A stretch of 64,000 nt of DNA from Bifidobacterium cuniculi (GCF_000741575.1 NZ_JGYV01000001.1:124001-188000); one strand, 5' to 3'; positions 50,662 through 61,502 are shown, counted from the first letter of the stretch. The notes: a model not told the origin generated them from the letters alone. Translations and numbers: made by a program.

Positions 50662-51798
50662 TCAGCGGCGACGGTCGGCGATGGCACGCGCGTACACTGC
50701 CTCGACCTGATTGGCCACCGTGGCCACGTCGTAGCGTTCCAGCAGGCGGGATTCGCGGTCATGGAGCTCCTGCGCCCAGGGGCGGTCGGTGAGCGCCCGC
50801 ACGATGCGTTCGGCCAGGATGCGGTCCACGCCGTCGCCGTCGACGGGGAACAGCGCGTCTGCGTCGCCACGCATGGTCCACCGGTAGCCGGGATTGTCGC
50901 CGGCCAGGGTGACGCCGGCCCCCGAGGCGATGGCCTCGAGCAGGACGATGCCGAAGGTCTCGCCGTCGGTGGCCGGGAACACGGCCACGTCGGCATCGGC
51001 CAGCAAGGCCGCCTTGCGGGGCGCATCGTAGATCGCACCGGTGAATTCGACGGGAGTGGCCAGGCCGGAGGCGAAGCGTCGGCATTCGTCGAGCAGCGGG
51101 CCGTCGCCGATGAAGGTGGCATGCAGGCCCTCGGGCAGCAGGCCGTGGCGCTCGCCGTACGCGAGTGCCTCCAGCAGGGTGCGGGCACCCTTGCGGGGCA
51201 CGAACCTGCCGAGGAAGACCACGTGGTTGTCGGTGGGGACGTCCGGCTGTGCCGCGCGGAACACGGAGGGATCCACCGGGTTGGGGACGACCGTGCCGCG
51301 CACGTGGGCGGTGCCTTGGGCATAGGCGGCCGCCACCTGGGACACGGCGATCACTTCGTCCACCCTGCGGTGGCTGTGTGCGTTGAGTGCCCCGAGCAGT
51401 CGTCCGCCGACCCGGGAGGCGGGGCCGGATGCGGCGATGTGATAGGTCGCGACCACGCCGGTACGCTCGTCGGCATGGTCCAGGATACGGCCCGCCAGCA
51501 AGGGGCTGTAGGGGGCCTGGACGTGCAGGATATCGAAATCGCCCTCCGTTAGGGCCTGCCTGATGGGCGTCAGCGGTGCGGGCAACGGGATACGCATGCG
51601 GTTGCCGTTGAAGCGGACCATGACGTTGCGTGCCAAGGACACGGTATGGGGCACGGGGGAGTGATGAGTCTCGCCGACCAGGTAGCTCACCTGGTGGCCG
51701 CGCCTGGCAAGCTCGCGGCCGAGGGTGACGACATGCTGCTGGACACCGTCGAGCACGTCGAGGGTGTCATCGAAAACAAAACCGATGCGGTAGGACAT
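50662..51798 (-). CDS. GT4-family glycosyltransferase
   Basis: 378-residue GT-B glycosyltransferase resembling the actinobacterial mannosyl/glucosyltransferase group. The N-terminal acceptor lobe starts MSYRIGFVFDDTLDVLDGVQ; the donor lobe contains VVFLGRFVPRKGARTLLEAL and the EX7E motif ETFGIVLLEAIASG. No signal peptide; a peripheral membrane enzyme using a lipid or polyol acceptor is likely. The start at 51798 (MSYR) was chosen because the upstream open frame (to 51888) has no family similarity. Confidence 0.88.
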   Translation of the reverse strand: MSYRIGFVFDDTLDVLDGVQQHVVTLGRELARRGHQVSYLVGETHHSPVPHTVSLARNVMVRFNGNRMRIPLPAPLTPIRQALTEGDFDILHVQAPYSPLLAGRILDHADERTGVVATYHIAASGPASRVGGRLLGALNAHSHRRVDEVIAVSQVAAAYAQGTAHVRGTVVPNPVDPSVFRAAQPDVPTDNHVVFLGRFVPRKGARTLLEALAYGERHGLLPEGLHATFIGDGPLLDECRRFASGLATPVEFTGAIYDAPRKAALLADADVAVFPATDGETFGIVLLEAIASGAGVTLAGDNPGYRWTMRGDADALFPVDGDGVDRILAERIVRALTDRPWAQELHDRESRLLERYDVATVANQVEAVYARAIADRRR

Positions 51799-51958
51799 GG
51801 TTGCCAGTGTAGACGGGCGCCACCCTAGCGCTGTCGCGATGCTGCGCGGCGCTGGCAGGATGTTCCGCAGCCATGGCGACGCTGGCATGTCGGGGCCTCC
51901 CGTGCCCTACCATGGGTGCCACTGCGTGTCCCGTCAAGACGATCAAGGAGGAACCGAC

Positions 51959-53176
51959 GTGGCGAACCTGCTGCTGGCCGTGATCTACCTGGCCTTCATT
52001 TCCCTGGGACTTCCCGATGGCCTGTTGGGTGCGGCATGGCCGACGATGAGCGGCGACATCGGCGCCAGGCTCGGCTGGGCAGGCGGCATCTCGATGGTCA
52101 TCAGCGCAGGCACCATCGCCTCCGCGCTGCTCAGCGACCGCCTCACCCTACGGTTCGGCGCCGGGCGCGTGACGGCGGCCTCCGTGGCCATCACCGCCCT
52201 GGCGTTGCTGGGCTTCTCCGTGGCGCCGAACTACGCGGTGCTGGTGCTCATGGCGATTCCCTACGGCCTCGGCGCCGGCGGGGTGGATGCGGCGCTCAAC
52301 AACTACGTGGCCATCCACTACACCAGCCGCCACATGAGCTGGCTGCACTGCATGTGGGGCCTGGGCGCGCTCATCGGGCCCTACGTGATGGGCTTTTCCC
52401 TGGTGCATGGCGGTGGGTGGCAGTGGGGCTACCGGTCGGTGGGCCTCCTGCAGGTGGCGCTCACGGTCATGCTCATCGTCAGCCTGCCCCTATGGACGGC
52501 GCGTCCGAAACAGGCAACGGGCGCCGAGCTGCGCCATGCCGAGGAATCCGACCCGGTGACCGCCGCATCCGAACCCGCCAAGCCGCTGGGACTGGCCGGG
52601 GTGCTGCGCATCAAGGGCGCGCCCCAGATCCTGGTGATGTTCTTCTGCTACTGCGCCATCGAGCAGACCGCCATGCTATGGGCCTCGAGCTACATGGCAC
52701 GCGTCGACCACGTCAGCGCCACGCAGTCGGCCAGCCTGGCCAGCCTGTTCTTCATCGGCATCACCGTGGGCCGTTTCCTGTCCGGCTTCCTGACCATGAG
52801 ATTCACTGACCCGCAGATGATCCGCCTCGGCTGCGCCTTCCTGTTCGTCGGCATCGCCGCCCTGGCCATACCGTTGCACGCCGTCTGGCTGTCCGCGCTC
52901 GCCTTCGTCATCATCGGCCTCGGCTGCGCGCCGGTCTACCCCTGTGTCATCCACTCGACGCCCACCTACTTCGGCGAGGACAAGTCCCAGGCCATCGTAG
53001 GCGTGCAGATGGCCTGCGCCTACACGGGCACGCTGCTCATGCCGCCGCTGTTCGGCATGGTCGCACAGTGGACCACCATAGCCCTGCTGCCGTGGTTCCT
53101 CCTGGTCTTCACGCTGCTCATGACAGGCATGCACGAGTGGCTGCGCCGCGTGCGCGCCGATGCCGTCTTCGCCTGA
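51959..53176 (+). CDS. MFS transporter
   Basis: 405-residue major facilitator with 12 hydrophobic helices and a central charged loop near residues 185-205. LLLAVIYLAFISLGLPDGLL and the conserved Gly/Asn-rich helix IPYGLGAGGVDAALNNYV resemble the FucP-like sugar branch. The GTG at 51959 follows AAGGAGGA. The substrate is unknown. The lhr start lies 65 bp downstream. Confidence 0.85.
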   Translation: MANLLLAVIYLAFISLGLPDGLLGAAWPTMSGDIGARLGWAGGISMVISAGTIASALLSDRLTLRFGAGRVTAASVAITALALLGFSVAPNYAVLVLMAIPYGLGAGGVDAALNNYVAIHYTSRHMSWLHCMWGLGALIGPYVMGFSLVHGGGWQWGYRSVGLLQVALTVMLIVSLPLWTARPKQATGAELRHAEESDPVTAASEPAKPLGLAGVLRIKGAPQILVMFFCYCAIEQTAMLWASSYMARVDHVSATQSASLASLFFIGITVGRFLSGFLTMRFTDPQMIRLGCAFLFVGIAALAIPLHAVWLSALAFVIIGLGCAPVYPCVIHSTPTYFGEDKSQAIVGVQMACAYTGTLLMPPLFGMVAQWTTIALLPWFLLVFTLLMTGMHEWLRRVRADAVFA

Positions 53177-53232
53177 CGGACGGCGACACGCCCGTCGCCG
53201 GCACTTGCGTGTCGGGCGTGAATGGACAATAT

Positions 53233-53248
53233 TCGAACACATGTGCGA
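53233..53248. promoter_or_regulatory. Possible degenerate LexA box on the lhr start codon
   Basis: TCGAAC-ACAT-GTGCGA differs from the LexA consensus TCGAACN4GTTCGA at one base. It overlaps the ATG (53241) of the lhr helicase gene, a repair helicase that belongs to DNA-damage responses in other actinobacteria. Confidence 0.45.
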
Positions 53249-56200
53249 ATGTCTTGAGTTGTTCAGCGAGCCGACCCGCGCGTGGTTCCGGTCGGCCTTC
53301 GGCATGCCGACCCGCGCCCAGGAACTGGCGTGGCCCCTCATCGCCAGCGGGCAGAACGCGCTGGTGATCGCTCCCACCGGCTCCGGCAAGACCCTGGCCG
53401 CCTTCCTCTGGGCCATCGATTCGCTCATGCGCGCCAAGGCGGCTGCCCCCGCGGCGAAGACCGGCCCACGGCGCAAGCGACGCAACCGGGGCGTGGGGGT
53501 CCTGTACCTGTCGCCAATCAAGGCGCTCGGCGTGGACGTGGCCCGCAACCTCGAACGTCCACTGGAGGGCATCGCACGCATGGCTGAAGACCAGGGCACG
53601 CTGTTTCCCCCGGTCACGGTGGCCATGCGTTCCGGGGACACCTCGGCACAGGAACGGCGCAAGATCGCCTCGGACCCGCCGGACATCCTGGTGACCACGC
53701 CGGAGTCCCTCTACCTCATGCTCACGTCCAAGGCGCGTGAGGCGTTGCGTACGGTGCACACCGTCATCGTGGACGAGGTCCATGCCGTCGCGGGCAGCAA
53801 GCGCGGCGCCCACCTGGCATTGAGCCTGGAACGGCTGGATGCGCTCCTGCAGCGGCCCGCGCAGCGCATCGGGCTGTCCGCCACCGTCAACCCCGTCCAA
53901 GAGGCCGCCCATTTCCTGGGCGGTGCGCACCCGGTGCAGGTCGCACATGCCGAAGGGCGCCCCGAACTCGACCTGCGCATCGTGGACTGCACACAGCGTG
54001 ACGCACCACGATTGCCGGCACCGGCCCAGCCGGCCTGCATATCAGGCGTCACGCCGGCCATGGAACGCCTGGCGCGACGCAAGCAGGGGGAGGACCATGT
54101 CCAGATGCCGCCGATCGCCCCAGCCGCTGCACCGTCCACTTCCGGCGCATCGGTCTGGCCGGCGGTGCAGCGCAGCATCCTCGACGAGATCCTCGCACAC
54201 CGCACCACCCTCGTCTTCGTCAACTCACGCGGACTGGCCGAACGGCTCACGGCGCAGCTCAACGACCTCTACGCGCAACGGCAGGGCAAGGACACCGCCG
54301 GCGGCGATCCCGAGCCGGCGCATTACCGCTCGTCCTTCGGCTCCACCAGCATGCTTGTCGGCTCCGTGCAGGACGCCGACGCCATCGCCATGGCCCATCA
54401 CGGGTCGGTCTCCAAGGACCGTCGCAAGCAGATCGAGGAGCGGCTCAAGGCCGGCAGGCTCAAATGCGTCGTGGCCACCAGCAGCCTCGAACTGGGCATC
54501 GACATGGGTTCGGTCGACCTGGTCATCCAGGTCGCGCCTCCGCTGTCCATCTCCTCCGGCCTGCAGCGGGTGGGGCGTGCCGACCACCGGGTGGGCGGTA
54601 CCTCGCACGCCCTCATCTACCCCCTGACCCGCGACCAGATCATCGGCGCGGCCGCCAGCGTAGAAGGCATGCTCGACGGCAGCATCGAGGCATTGCACGT
54701 GCCCCAGGCACCCCTGGACGTCCTCGCACAGCAGACCGTCGCCGCTGCCAGCCTCGAGCTGCTGCCCGTGGAGCAGTGGTGGGACACCGTACGGGCCGCC
54801 TACCCATACGCCCGCCTGGACCGCGACCTTTTCGACTCGACCGTCGGCATGCTTACGGGCGCCTACCATAGCGAATCGTTCTCGGCCTTCCGTCCGCCGC
54901 TCATGCTCGACACGGACAGCGGCATGCTCACCGCACGCCCCGGGGCGCAGCGGCTCGCCGTGACCAGCGGCGGCACGATCCCCGACCGAGGCATGTACAC
55001 CGTGGTCCTGCCTGAGGCCGACGCCGGCAAGGGGCCGCGACGCGTCGGCGAACTGGACGAGGAAATGGTCTACGAGTCCCGCATCGGCGACGTCATCGCC
55101 CTGGGCACCTCCACTTGGCAGATCCAGGAAATCACCAACGACCGTGTCGTCGTCACCCCGGCGCCTGGCCGCAGTGCCCGCCTGCCCTTCTGGCACGGCG
55201 ACCAGGCCGGACGCGACTACGCCGATGGGCTCGCACTGGGCGAATGGACCGGCGCAGTCAGCCGCGGACTGCTCGCCGAGGACGACCATCCGCGCCTCAA
55301 CGACGCCGTACTTGAACGGCTGCGCCACGATGGCTGCGACAGTCACGCCGCCGACCAGTTGGCCGGTTTCCTGGCCGAGCAGCGCGCCGCCACCGGCACC
55401 ATCCCCGATGCCACCCATCTCGTGGTCGAACGCTGCCGCGACGAGGAACAGGACTGGCGGGTGATCATCCACTCGCCCTTCGGACGGCGCGTCCATGAGC
55501 CATGGGCGCTCGCCATCGACGCCAGGCTCAGGCAGCGCCATGGTTTCGACGGCCAGGTGTTCGCCGCCGACGACGGCATCGTGATGCGCCTGCCCGACGG
55601 CGACGGCGCCATCGACATCGCCGGACTCATCGCCATGGACCCACAGGATGCCGCCCGGATGGTCGAGCGGCAGGTCGACGGCAGCGTCCTCTTCGCCGCA
55701 CGGTTCCGGGAATGCGCCGCCCGCGCCCTGTTCATGCCCCGGGCCGACCCGGGCAGACGCGTCCCCCTGTGGCAGCAGCGGCTGCGCGCCGCCCAACTGC
55801 TCGCGGCGGCCCGCACCCAGCGCAACTTCCCCCTGGTCGTGGAGACCGCCCGCGAATGCCTGCAGGACGTCTACGACGTGCCCGCACTCAAGGAGGTCCT
55901 CACACGGATCTCCCAGGGGCGCATCACCATCCACGACTGCACGACCGCCGTCCCCTCGCCCTTCGCCGACCGCCTGCTCTTCGGATTCGTGGGATCGGTG
56001 ATGTACGCGGGGGACATGCCCCAGGCGGAACGCGACGCACGGCTGCTCGCCATGGACCCGGAGGTGCTCGGGCGATTGCTGGGCGACGACGAACTGCCCG
56101 CCGTGCTCGACGGACAGGTCATCGACGAGACCGGCGAGCGCCTGGCCGCGCGTACCTTCTGGAACGAGCTGGTGGCGGATGACGTCGCCGGCAGGGTCCA

Positions 56201-57734
56201 CCGCTATCTCGAGACCCACGTCCCCTTCATTGCGGACTCCATGATCGCGGACCTGGGACTGCCCGCACAGGTCGTCCTCGAGGAACTGCACCGCCTCGAA
56301 CGGCAGGGAGATGCGATGACCGGCCGTTTCGACGACCGCCTGCCGCAAGGGGTGCCTCAATGGGTCGCCGCCGACGTCCTGCGCACCATCCGCTCGAAGT
56401 CGCTCGCGAAGGCCCGCAAGGCGGTCCGGCCCGTCGACGGCGTGCAGTTCCAGTCCTTCGTGCTGCGCCAGCAGGGCGTGGGATCCGCCGGCGGCGAGTC
56501 CTATGAAGGGACGGATGGTGTCCTGCGCGCCATCGAGCAACTCGAGGGCGTTGCACTGCCACTGGCCACTTGGGAGAACCAGGTGCTGCCCGCGAGGGTA
56601 CGCGACTATGCGCCGATGATGCTCGACGAGCTCATCGCGGCAGGTGACGTCGTCTGGGTCGGCGAGGGGGCATCCGACCACGGCGTGGACACGGTGCGTC
56701 TCTTCGGCACAGGTTCGGTGCAGTTGCAGGCACTCGTTCAGGCGCAGCCGCCGGCCGGCACGCAAGAGGATGGTCTGTCCATCGAGGACGCCATCATGCA
56801 GGTCCTGGCTGCCGGGGGTGCTTACGGTGCCATGGAACTGGAGGAACGGGCCCGGCAACGGTGGCAGGAAGGGCCGGCGCCTCTCGTCGACCCGACGACC
56901 GGAGAGATGCGACCGGGCCACTGGTCCACCGGGGCTTTCACCACGGCCCTGTGGTCCCTGGCGGGACAGGGACGGGTGACCGACAGTACGCTCGCCATGC
57001 TGCGCGGGGTGAGGCCTGGCACGTCGCGCGCCATGCGGCCCCGCCGGCGGGCACGTGTCGCCATGCCGGTGGCCATGCCCGCCCTGGCCGGCATGTGGTC
57101 GAAGATCCCCTGTGCCGACCAGGACGTCCCGGCGGAACAGGTGGCGATCGACACGGTGGAATTGCTCCTGGACCGCTACGGCGTGGTGAGCCAGCCCATC
57201 GTGGAACAGGCACGCATCCCCGGAGGGTTCTCCGGCCTGTACCCGGTGCTGCGGCGCATGGAGGACCGGGGCAAGCTCATGCGTGGCATGTTCGTGCAGG
57301 GCTTCGGCGCCGCACAGTTCGCACGGCGCCAGGTCGTGGACCTGCTGCGCGGCGGCGAAGGAGCGGCCCTGACTGTCGCCCTCGAGGTGACCGATCCGGC
57401 CAGCCTGTATGGAGGTGCCCTGGCATGGCCGGTACGGGATGACTCCGACGCCGTGCGGCCCCAGCGCAAAGCCGGTGGCACGGTGGTCCTGCACGGCGGC
57501 GACGTGGTGTTCTATGCCGCCCGCGGAACGGGCAGGATGGCCACGTTCCGCGAGGGGGAGTCGCTGCTGCGGCCGGCCTGTGCCGCACTGGCGGATGCCT
57601 GCCGCCGCTCGGATACGGGTGTCACGCTCAAGGAATGCGACGGCCGGCCGTTGACCCAACCGCAGCCGGTCACGCCCTTCCTGCGCGCCGCCGGCTTCAC
57701 CCCATGCCCGCAAGGTCTGCGCCTGTACCGCTAG
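53241..57734 (+). CDS. lhr: ATP-dependent helicase Lhr
   Basis: 1497-residue superfamily 2 3'-5' helicase of the Lhr (large helicase-related) class. Q-motif region TRAQELAWPLI, Walker A APTGSGKT (Lys50), DEVHAV, SATVNP and motif V/VI SLELGIDMGSVDLVIQ ... LQRVGRADHRVGG are all present. The long winged-helix and C-terminal extension (residues ~600-1497) is typical of actinobacterial Lhr. The ATG at 53241 is chosen because the open frame further upstream lies in the MFS gene. The start codon is inside a possible LexA box. Confidence 0.94.
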   Translation: MCECLELFSEPTRAWFRSAFGMPTRAQELAWPLIASGQNALVIAPTGSGKTLAAFLWAIDSLMRAKAAAPAAKTGPRRKRRNRGVGVLYLSPIKALGVDVARNLERPLEGIARMAEDQGTLFPPVTVAMRSGDTSAQERRKIASDPPDILVTTPESLYLMLTSKAREALRTVHTVIVDEVHAVAGSKRGAHLALSLERLDALLQRPAQRIGLSATVNPVQEAAHFLGGAHPVQVAHAEGRPELDLRIVDCTQRDAPRLPAPAQPACISGVTPAMERLARRKQGEDHVQMPPIAPAAAPSTSGASVWPAVQRSILDEILAHRTTLVFVNSRGLAERLTAQLNDLYAQRQGKDTAGGDPEPAHYRSSFGSTSMLVGSVQDADAIAMAHHGSVSKDRRKQIEERLKAGRLKCVVATSSLELGIDMGSVDLVIQVAPPLSISSGLQRVGRADHRVGGTSHALIYPLTRDQIIGAAASVEGMLDGSIEALHVPQAPLDVLAQQTVAAASLELLPVEQWWDTVRAAYPYARLDRDLFDSTVGMLTGAYHSESFSAFRPPLMLDTDSGMLTARPGAQRLAVTSGGTIPDRGMYTVVLPEADAGKGPRRVGELDEEMVYESRIGDVIALGTSTWQIQEITNDRVVVTPAPGRSARLPFWHGDQAGRDYADGLALGEWTGAVSRGLLAEDDHPRLNDAVLERLRHDGCDSHAADQLAGFLAEQRAATGTIPDATHLVVERCRDEEQDWRVIIHSPFGRRVHEPWALAIDARLRQRHGFDGQVFAADDGIVMRLPDGDGAIDIAGLIAMDPQDAARMVERQVDGSVLFAARFRECAARALFMPRADPGRRVPLWQQRLRAAQLLAAARTQRNFPLVVETARECLQDVYDVPALKEVLTRISQGRITIHDCTTAVPSPFADRLLFGFVGSVMYAGDMPQAERDARLLAMDPEVLGRLLGDDELPAVLDGQVIDETGERLAARTFWNELVADDVAGRVHRYLETHVPFIADSMIADLGLPAQVVLEELHRLERQGDAMTGRFDDRLPQGVPQWVAADVLRTIRSKSLAKARKAVRPVDGVQFQSFVLRQQGVGSAGGESYEGTDGVLRAIEQLEGVALPLATWENQVLPARVRDYAPMMLDELIAAGDVVWVGEGASDHGVDTVRLFGTGSVQLQALVQAQPPAGTQEDGLSIEDAIMQVLAAGGAYGAMELEERARQRWQEGPAPLVDPTTGEMRPGHWSTGAFTTALWSLAGQGRVTDSTLAMLRGVRPGTSRAMRPRRRARVAMPVAMPALAGMWSKIPCADQDVPAEQVAIDTVELLLDRYGVVSQPIVEQARIPGGFSGLYPVLRRMEDRGKLMRGMFVQGFGAAQFARRQVVDLLRGGEGAALTVALEVTDPASLYGGALAWPVRDDSDAVRPQRKAGGTVVLHGGDVVFYAARGTGRMATFREGESLLRPACAALADACRRSDTGVTLKECDGRPLTQPQPVTPFLRAAGFTPCPQGLRLYR

Positions 57735-57818
57735 CCGCCGGTCTGCCCATGGCGAACGGATTTGGAATTCCCCGGAAGGGTGGATAGCTTGAAAAACTGA
57801 CCTGACAAGGACGTTCGC

Positions 57819-57878
57819 ATGTCACATGTCAATGGGAGGTCTTGCCGCATGGGCATGTGGCGCCGTACAGAGAGGTAA
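57819..57878 (+). CDS. Possible 19-codon leader ORF upstream of the sugar transporter
   Basis: ATG at 57819 has AAGGA spaced 7 bp upstream and encodes MSHVNGRSCRMGMWRRTER, ending 9 bp before the transporter start; its 3' end overlaps the transporter's ribosome-binding site. It may be a leader peptide or a chance ORF. Confidence 0.25.
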   Translation: MSHVNGRSCRMGMWRRTER

Positions 57879-57887
57879 GGCCCGCCC

Positions 57888-58844
57888 ATGGCAATGTTCA
57901 TCGCGTTGTTGCCCGCACTGTTCATCGGCTCCAACAGTCTCATCACCGCGAAGATCGACGGCAAGCCCAGCCAAGGGACCCTGGGCACCACCATCGGCGC
58001 CTTCCTGTTCGCGCTCGCGGTGGCGTTGTGCTACGTGGGGCCGCATGCCGGCTGGGGGTACGTGTTCCAGCCACGCATCTGGGTGGTGGGCCTGTGCTCC
58101 GGCCTGTTCTGGGCCATCGGCTCCTTCGGGCAGTTCTCCGCGCTCAAGCCGCTCGGCGTGTCCGTGGCGATGCCGATCTCCACGGCGGCGCAGGTGGTCG
58201 GCAACGCGCTCATGGCCGCCATCGTGCTGCGCCAGTGGACCACCGTGCATGTCTGGGTCGCCGGCATCGCGGCCATCCTCCTGGTGAGTGCAGGTGCCGT
58301 GCTGTGCTCGGCGAAGGGCGACGACGCCTCCACCGCCATCTCGGCCGCGAACTGTCGTACCGGCCTGCTCGCCATCGCCGCCTCGACTCTGGGCTTCATG
58401 CTGTATTTCGTGTTCCCCAACCTGCTGCACCAGACCGGCTTCATCGGCGACGCCGTGTACGACGCGCCGGACGGCAATGGCCTGTACTACATGACCGCGG
58501 TGATCCTCCCGCAGTCCGTGGGGCAGGTCCTGGCGGCATTGGCCATCGTCCTGTTCGTGGACAGGGACGCCTCGCTCATCCGCTCGCGCAAGACCGCGCT
58601 CAACCTGGTCACGGGCGTGGCCTGGGCCATCGGCAATGTGCTCGTCTTCATCTCGTCCGCCAACCCCCATGTCGGGCAGGCCATTGCCGCCACCTTCTCC
58701 CAGTTGGGCGTAGTGGTCGCCACATACGGCGGCATCGTCTTCCTGCACGAGCGCAAGACCAGGCGCCAGATGGTGTCCATCGTGCTGGGCACCATCTGCA
58801 TCGTGGCAGGTGCCGCGCTCATGGCCCTGTATACCACGGCCTGA
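57888..58844 (+). CDS. GRP-family sugar transporter (GlcU/RhaT-like)
   Basis: 318-residue membrane protein with ten hydrophobic helices in the drug/metabolite superfamily. FIALLPALFIGSNSLITAKI, the first-half motif FWAIGSFGQFSALKPLGVSV and the second-half repeat VAWAIGNVLVFISS are typical of the glucose/ribose uptake (GRP) family of Gram-positive bacteria. It likely imports a monosaccharide by proton symport. AGAGGTAAGG precedes the ATG. It converges on parC with a 12-bp gap. Confidence 0.85.
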   Translation: MAMFIALLPALFIGSNSLITAKIDGKPSQGTLGTTIGAFLFALAVALCYVGPHAGWGYVFQPRIWVVGLCSGLFWAIGSFGQFSALKPLGVSVAMPISTAAQVVGNALMAAIVLRQWTTVHVWVAGIAAILLVSAGAVLCSAKGDDASTAISAANCRTGLLAIAASTLGFMLYFVFPNLLHQTGFIGDAVYDAPDGNGLYYMTAVILPQSVGQVLAALAIVLFVDRDASLIRSRKTALNLVTGVAWAIGNVLVFISSANPHVGQAIAATFSQLGVVVATYGGIVFLHERKTRRQMVSIVLGTICIVAGAALMALYTTA

Positions 58845-58856
58845 GCGCGGTCGCCC

Positions 58857-61502
58857 TCACGCCACGAAGGCGATCGGGTCGGACAGTGCCGTGCCCGACC
58901 CGTCACGGCGCATGTCCACCGGCGGCAACATGACTGCATGCCCCTGCTCGGTGCAGGCCATGATCGGCCACGCCCCCACGCAGGCGCGGATGAGGCAGTC
59001 CTGGCCCTTGAGGAAGCGTTGCGAGCGCACGCCGCCGGTGCCGCGTCCCTTGGTGGGGTAGCGGTCCAGCGGGGTGACCTTGGCGAATCCGTTCTCCATG
59101 CCTGCCAATCCGCCGCCATCGCCGGCAACGGTGAGCACCACCGTGCCCGATGCCGGCGACGCGTCCGCGACGTCGGCCGGGTCCTGGGCGTCGTGCCAGG
59201 CCAGCCGGTCCGCCGGGACGGCGGCGAAGGCGATCGCCTCGCAGTCCTGTGCCAGGCGGATGCCCGCCATGCCTGCCGAGGTGCGGCCCTGGGGACGCAC
59301 CAGCTTGGCGTCGAAGGTCAGCAACGACGAGTCCGAGGAGACGAAGACCAGGCGGTCGCCGTCCCGAGCGGGGCCGACGGCGAGGAGCTCGTCGCCGTCC
59401 TTGAGCTCGATCACGCTCCAGGAGTCCATGGTGGTGGGCGATTCCCGGTTCCAGCGCTTGACGACGCCGTGGCGGGTGCCGAAGGCCAGTGGGGTGTCGT
59501 CGATGGACACTGCGGCGATGACGTGTTCGCCGGCAAGGGGCTGGGTGTGTTCCGTGCCCTGCACCAGTTCGTCGGCGTGCAGGCCGCCGGTGAGGTCGAG
59601 TCCCCGGTCGCCGACCTCCACGCGGGGCAATTCCACGGCCTGGGCGACTACGAACCGGCCGTGCGACGTGACCAGGCCATAGGTGCCGCGGGTGGTGGCC
59701 TCGATGAGGGAAACGACGATGCGGTCAGGCGACGCGTCCTGGGGTGCACGGTCCTTCATGGCGTCGGCGGCCTGCATGTCCATGCGCGCCACCAGTCCGG
59801 AGGCGCTGAGTGCGATCATGCAGGGCTCGTCCTCGATCTGCAGCGCCGCGGCCGTATCGCCGTCACCCTTGCGGGCCGCTGCGACGTCCGCCGCGGCGTC
59901 GGACACCTGGGCCGCATGCGCCGCGGCGGTACGCGCAAAGTCGGCCAGGGCGTCGTCGTTGCCGGTACGCACGGGCACCAACGAGCCATCCTCGCCGGTG
60001 TCGAGCAGTACGGTGCGCCTCGGTGTGCCGTACTCGGCCACCGCCTCGTCCATCTCTTGCTCCACCACACGGTCGAGGGCGGCAGGCGACGCCAGGATCG
60101 CATCCAGGTCCTCGATGGCGCGGCGCAGTTCGTCACGTTCGCGCTCAAGTTCGATACGGCTCATCCGGGTCAGTCGGCGCAGGCGCAGGTCGAGGATGTA
60201 CTGCGCCTGGATGTCGTCGAGGTCGAACACCGCCATGAGCTTGGTGCGCGCGGCGTCCGCGTCGTCGGAGGAGCGGATCACCTGGATGACCTCGTCGATG
60301 TCCACCAGGGCCAGGAGCAGGCCGTCGACCAGGTGCAGCCGCTCCTGCGCCTTCCTGCGCCTGAACTCGCTGCGCCGGCGGATGACGCCGCGCCGGTGGG
60401 CGATCCACACGTCGAGCATCTCGCGCAGCCCCATCGTGTGCGGACGGCCCTCCACGAGGGCGACGTTGTTGATGGTGAAGTTCTCCTGCAGGGGCGTGTG
60501 CCTGAACAGCTGGCTGAGCACCGCCGCCGGGTCGAAGCCGGTCTTGAGCTCGATCACGATGCGGGTGCCGTTGTGGCGGTCCGTCAGGTCGATGGCATTG
60601 GAGATGCCTTCGAGCTTGTGGTTCTTCACGCTTTCCGAAATGCGCTCGAGGACGCGTTCGGGACCCACCATGTAGGGCAGTTCCGTCACCACGATCGCCT
60701 TCTTGCGGGCCGTGACGTTCTCCACATGGGTCGCGGCCCGCGTGGTCAGGGACCCGCGGCCGTGCCCGTAGGCGTCACGGATGCCGTCGCGGCCGATGAT
60801 GATGCCGCCGCCCGGCCAGTCGGGGCCGGGCACGAAGCGCATGAGGTCGTCGAGGGTCGCGTCGGGATGGTGCATGACATGCTTGGCGGCGGCCACGACT
60901 TCGCCGAGGTTGTGGGTGGCCATGTTCGTGGCCATGCCCACCGCGATGCCCGAGGCGCCGTTGACCAGGAGGTTCGGGATCGCGGCGGGGAGCACCTGCG
61001 GTTCCTTGAGCTTGTTGTCGTAGTTCGGGGAGAAGTCGACGGTGTCCTCGTCGATGTCGGCGTTCATGCCCAGGGCGGCGGGCGCCAGGCGGGCCTCGGT
61101 GTAGCGGGAGGCCGCCGGGCCGTCGTCCAGCGAACCGAAGTTGCCATGGCCGTCCACCAGGGTCAGCCGCATGGCGAAGGGCTGCGCGAGGCGCACCATG
61201 GCCTCGTAGATCGCCGAGTCGCCGTGCGGGTGCAGCTTGCCCATCACCTCGCCGACCACGCGGGCCGACTTCATGTACGCATGGGTGGGCAGGAGGTTCA
61301 TCTGGCCCATCTGGTAGATGATGCGCCGTTGCACGGGCTTGAGGCCGTCACGTGCATCCGGCAGTGCGCGCGCATAGATGACCGAATACGCGTATTCGAG
61401 GAATGACTTGCTCATCTCCTCGCCGAGCGGCGTCTCGACGATATGCTCCTTGACCGTGCGCGGGTCATAGGCTGGGGTCGGTGTTTTGCGGCGCGAAACC
61501 AT
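58857..61502 (-). CDS. parC: DNA topoisomerase IV subunit A (GyrA/ParC family)
   Basis: 881-residue DNA-breakage subunit. The [13 protein letters not shown] and [19 protein letters not shown] (quinolone-determining) blocks are intact; the catalytic Tyr134 is in [10 protein letters not shown]. The coiled-coil and tower domains follow, and the C-terminal ~380 residues form a degenerate beta-pinwheel without an obvious GyrA-box (QRRGGKG), which supports ParC. The ATG at 61502 follows AGGAGGAG. It is on the opposite strand and about 8 kb from its likely partner parE. Confidence 0.9.
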   Translation of the reverse strand: MVSRRKTPTPAYDPRTVKEHIVETPLGEEMSKSFLEYAYSVIYARALPDARDGLKPVQRRIIYQMGQMNLLPTHAYMKSARVVGEVMGKLHPHGDSAIYEAMVRLAQPFAMRLTLVDGHGNFGSLDDGPAASRYTEARLAPAALGMNADIDEDTVDFSPNYDNKLKEPQVLPAAIPNLLVNGASGIAVGMATNMATHNLGEVVAAAKHVMHHPDATLDDLMRFVPGPDWPGGGIIIGRDGIRDAYGHGRGSLTTRAATHVENVTARKKAIVVTELPYMVGPERVLERISESVKNHKLEGISNAIDLTDRHNGTRIVIELKTGFDPAAVLSQLFRHTPLQENFTINNVALVEGRPHTMGLREMLDVWIAHRRGVIRRRSEFRRRKAQERLHLVDGLLLALVDIDEVIQVIRSSDDADAARTKLMAVFDLDDIQAQYILDLRLRRLTRMSRIELERERDELRRAIEDLDAILASPAALDRVVEQEMDEAVAEYGTPRRTVLLDTGEDGSLVPVRTGNDDALADFARTAAAHAAQVSDAAADVAAARKGDGDTAAALQIEDEPCMIALSASGLVARMDMQAADAMKDRAPQDASPDRIVVSLIEATTRGTYGLVTSHGRFVVAQAVELPRVEVGDRGLDLTGGLHADELVQGTEHTQPLAGEHVIAAVSIDDTPLAFGTRHGVVKRWNRESPTTMDSWSVIELKDGDELLAVGPARDGDRLVFVSSDSSLLTFDAKLVRPQGRTSAGMAGIRLAQDCEAIAFAAVPADRLAWHDAQDPADVADASPASGTVVLTVAGDGGGLAGMENGFAKVTPLDRYPTKGRGTGGVRSQRFLKGQDCLIRACVGAWPIMACTEQGHAVMLPPVDMRRDGSGTALSDPIAFVA

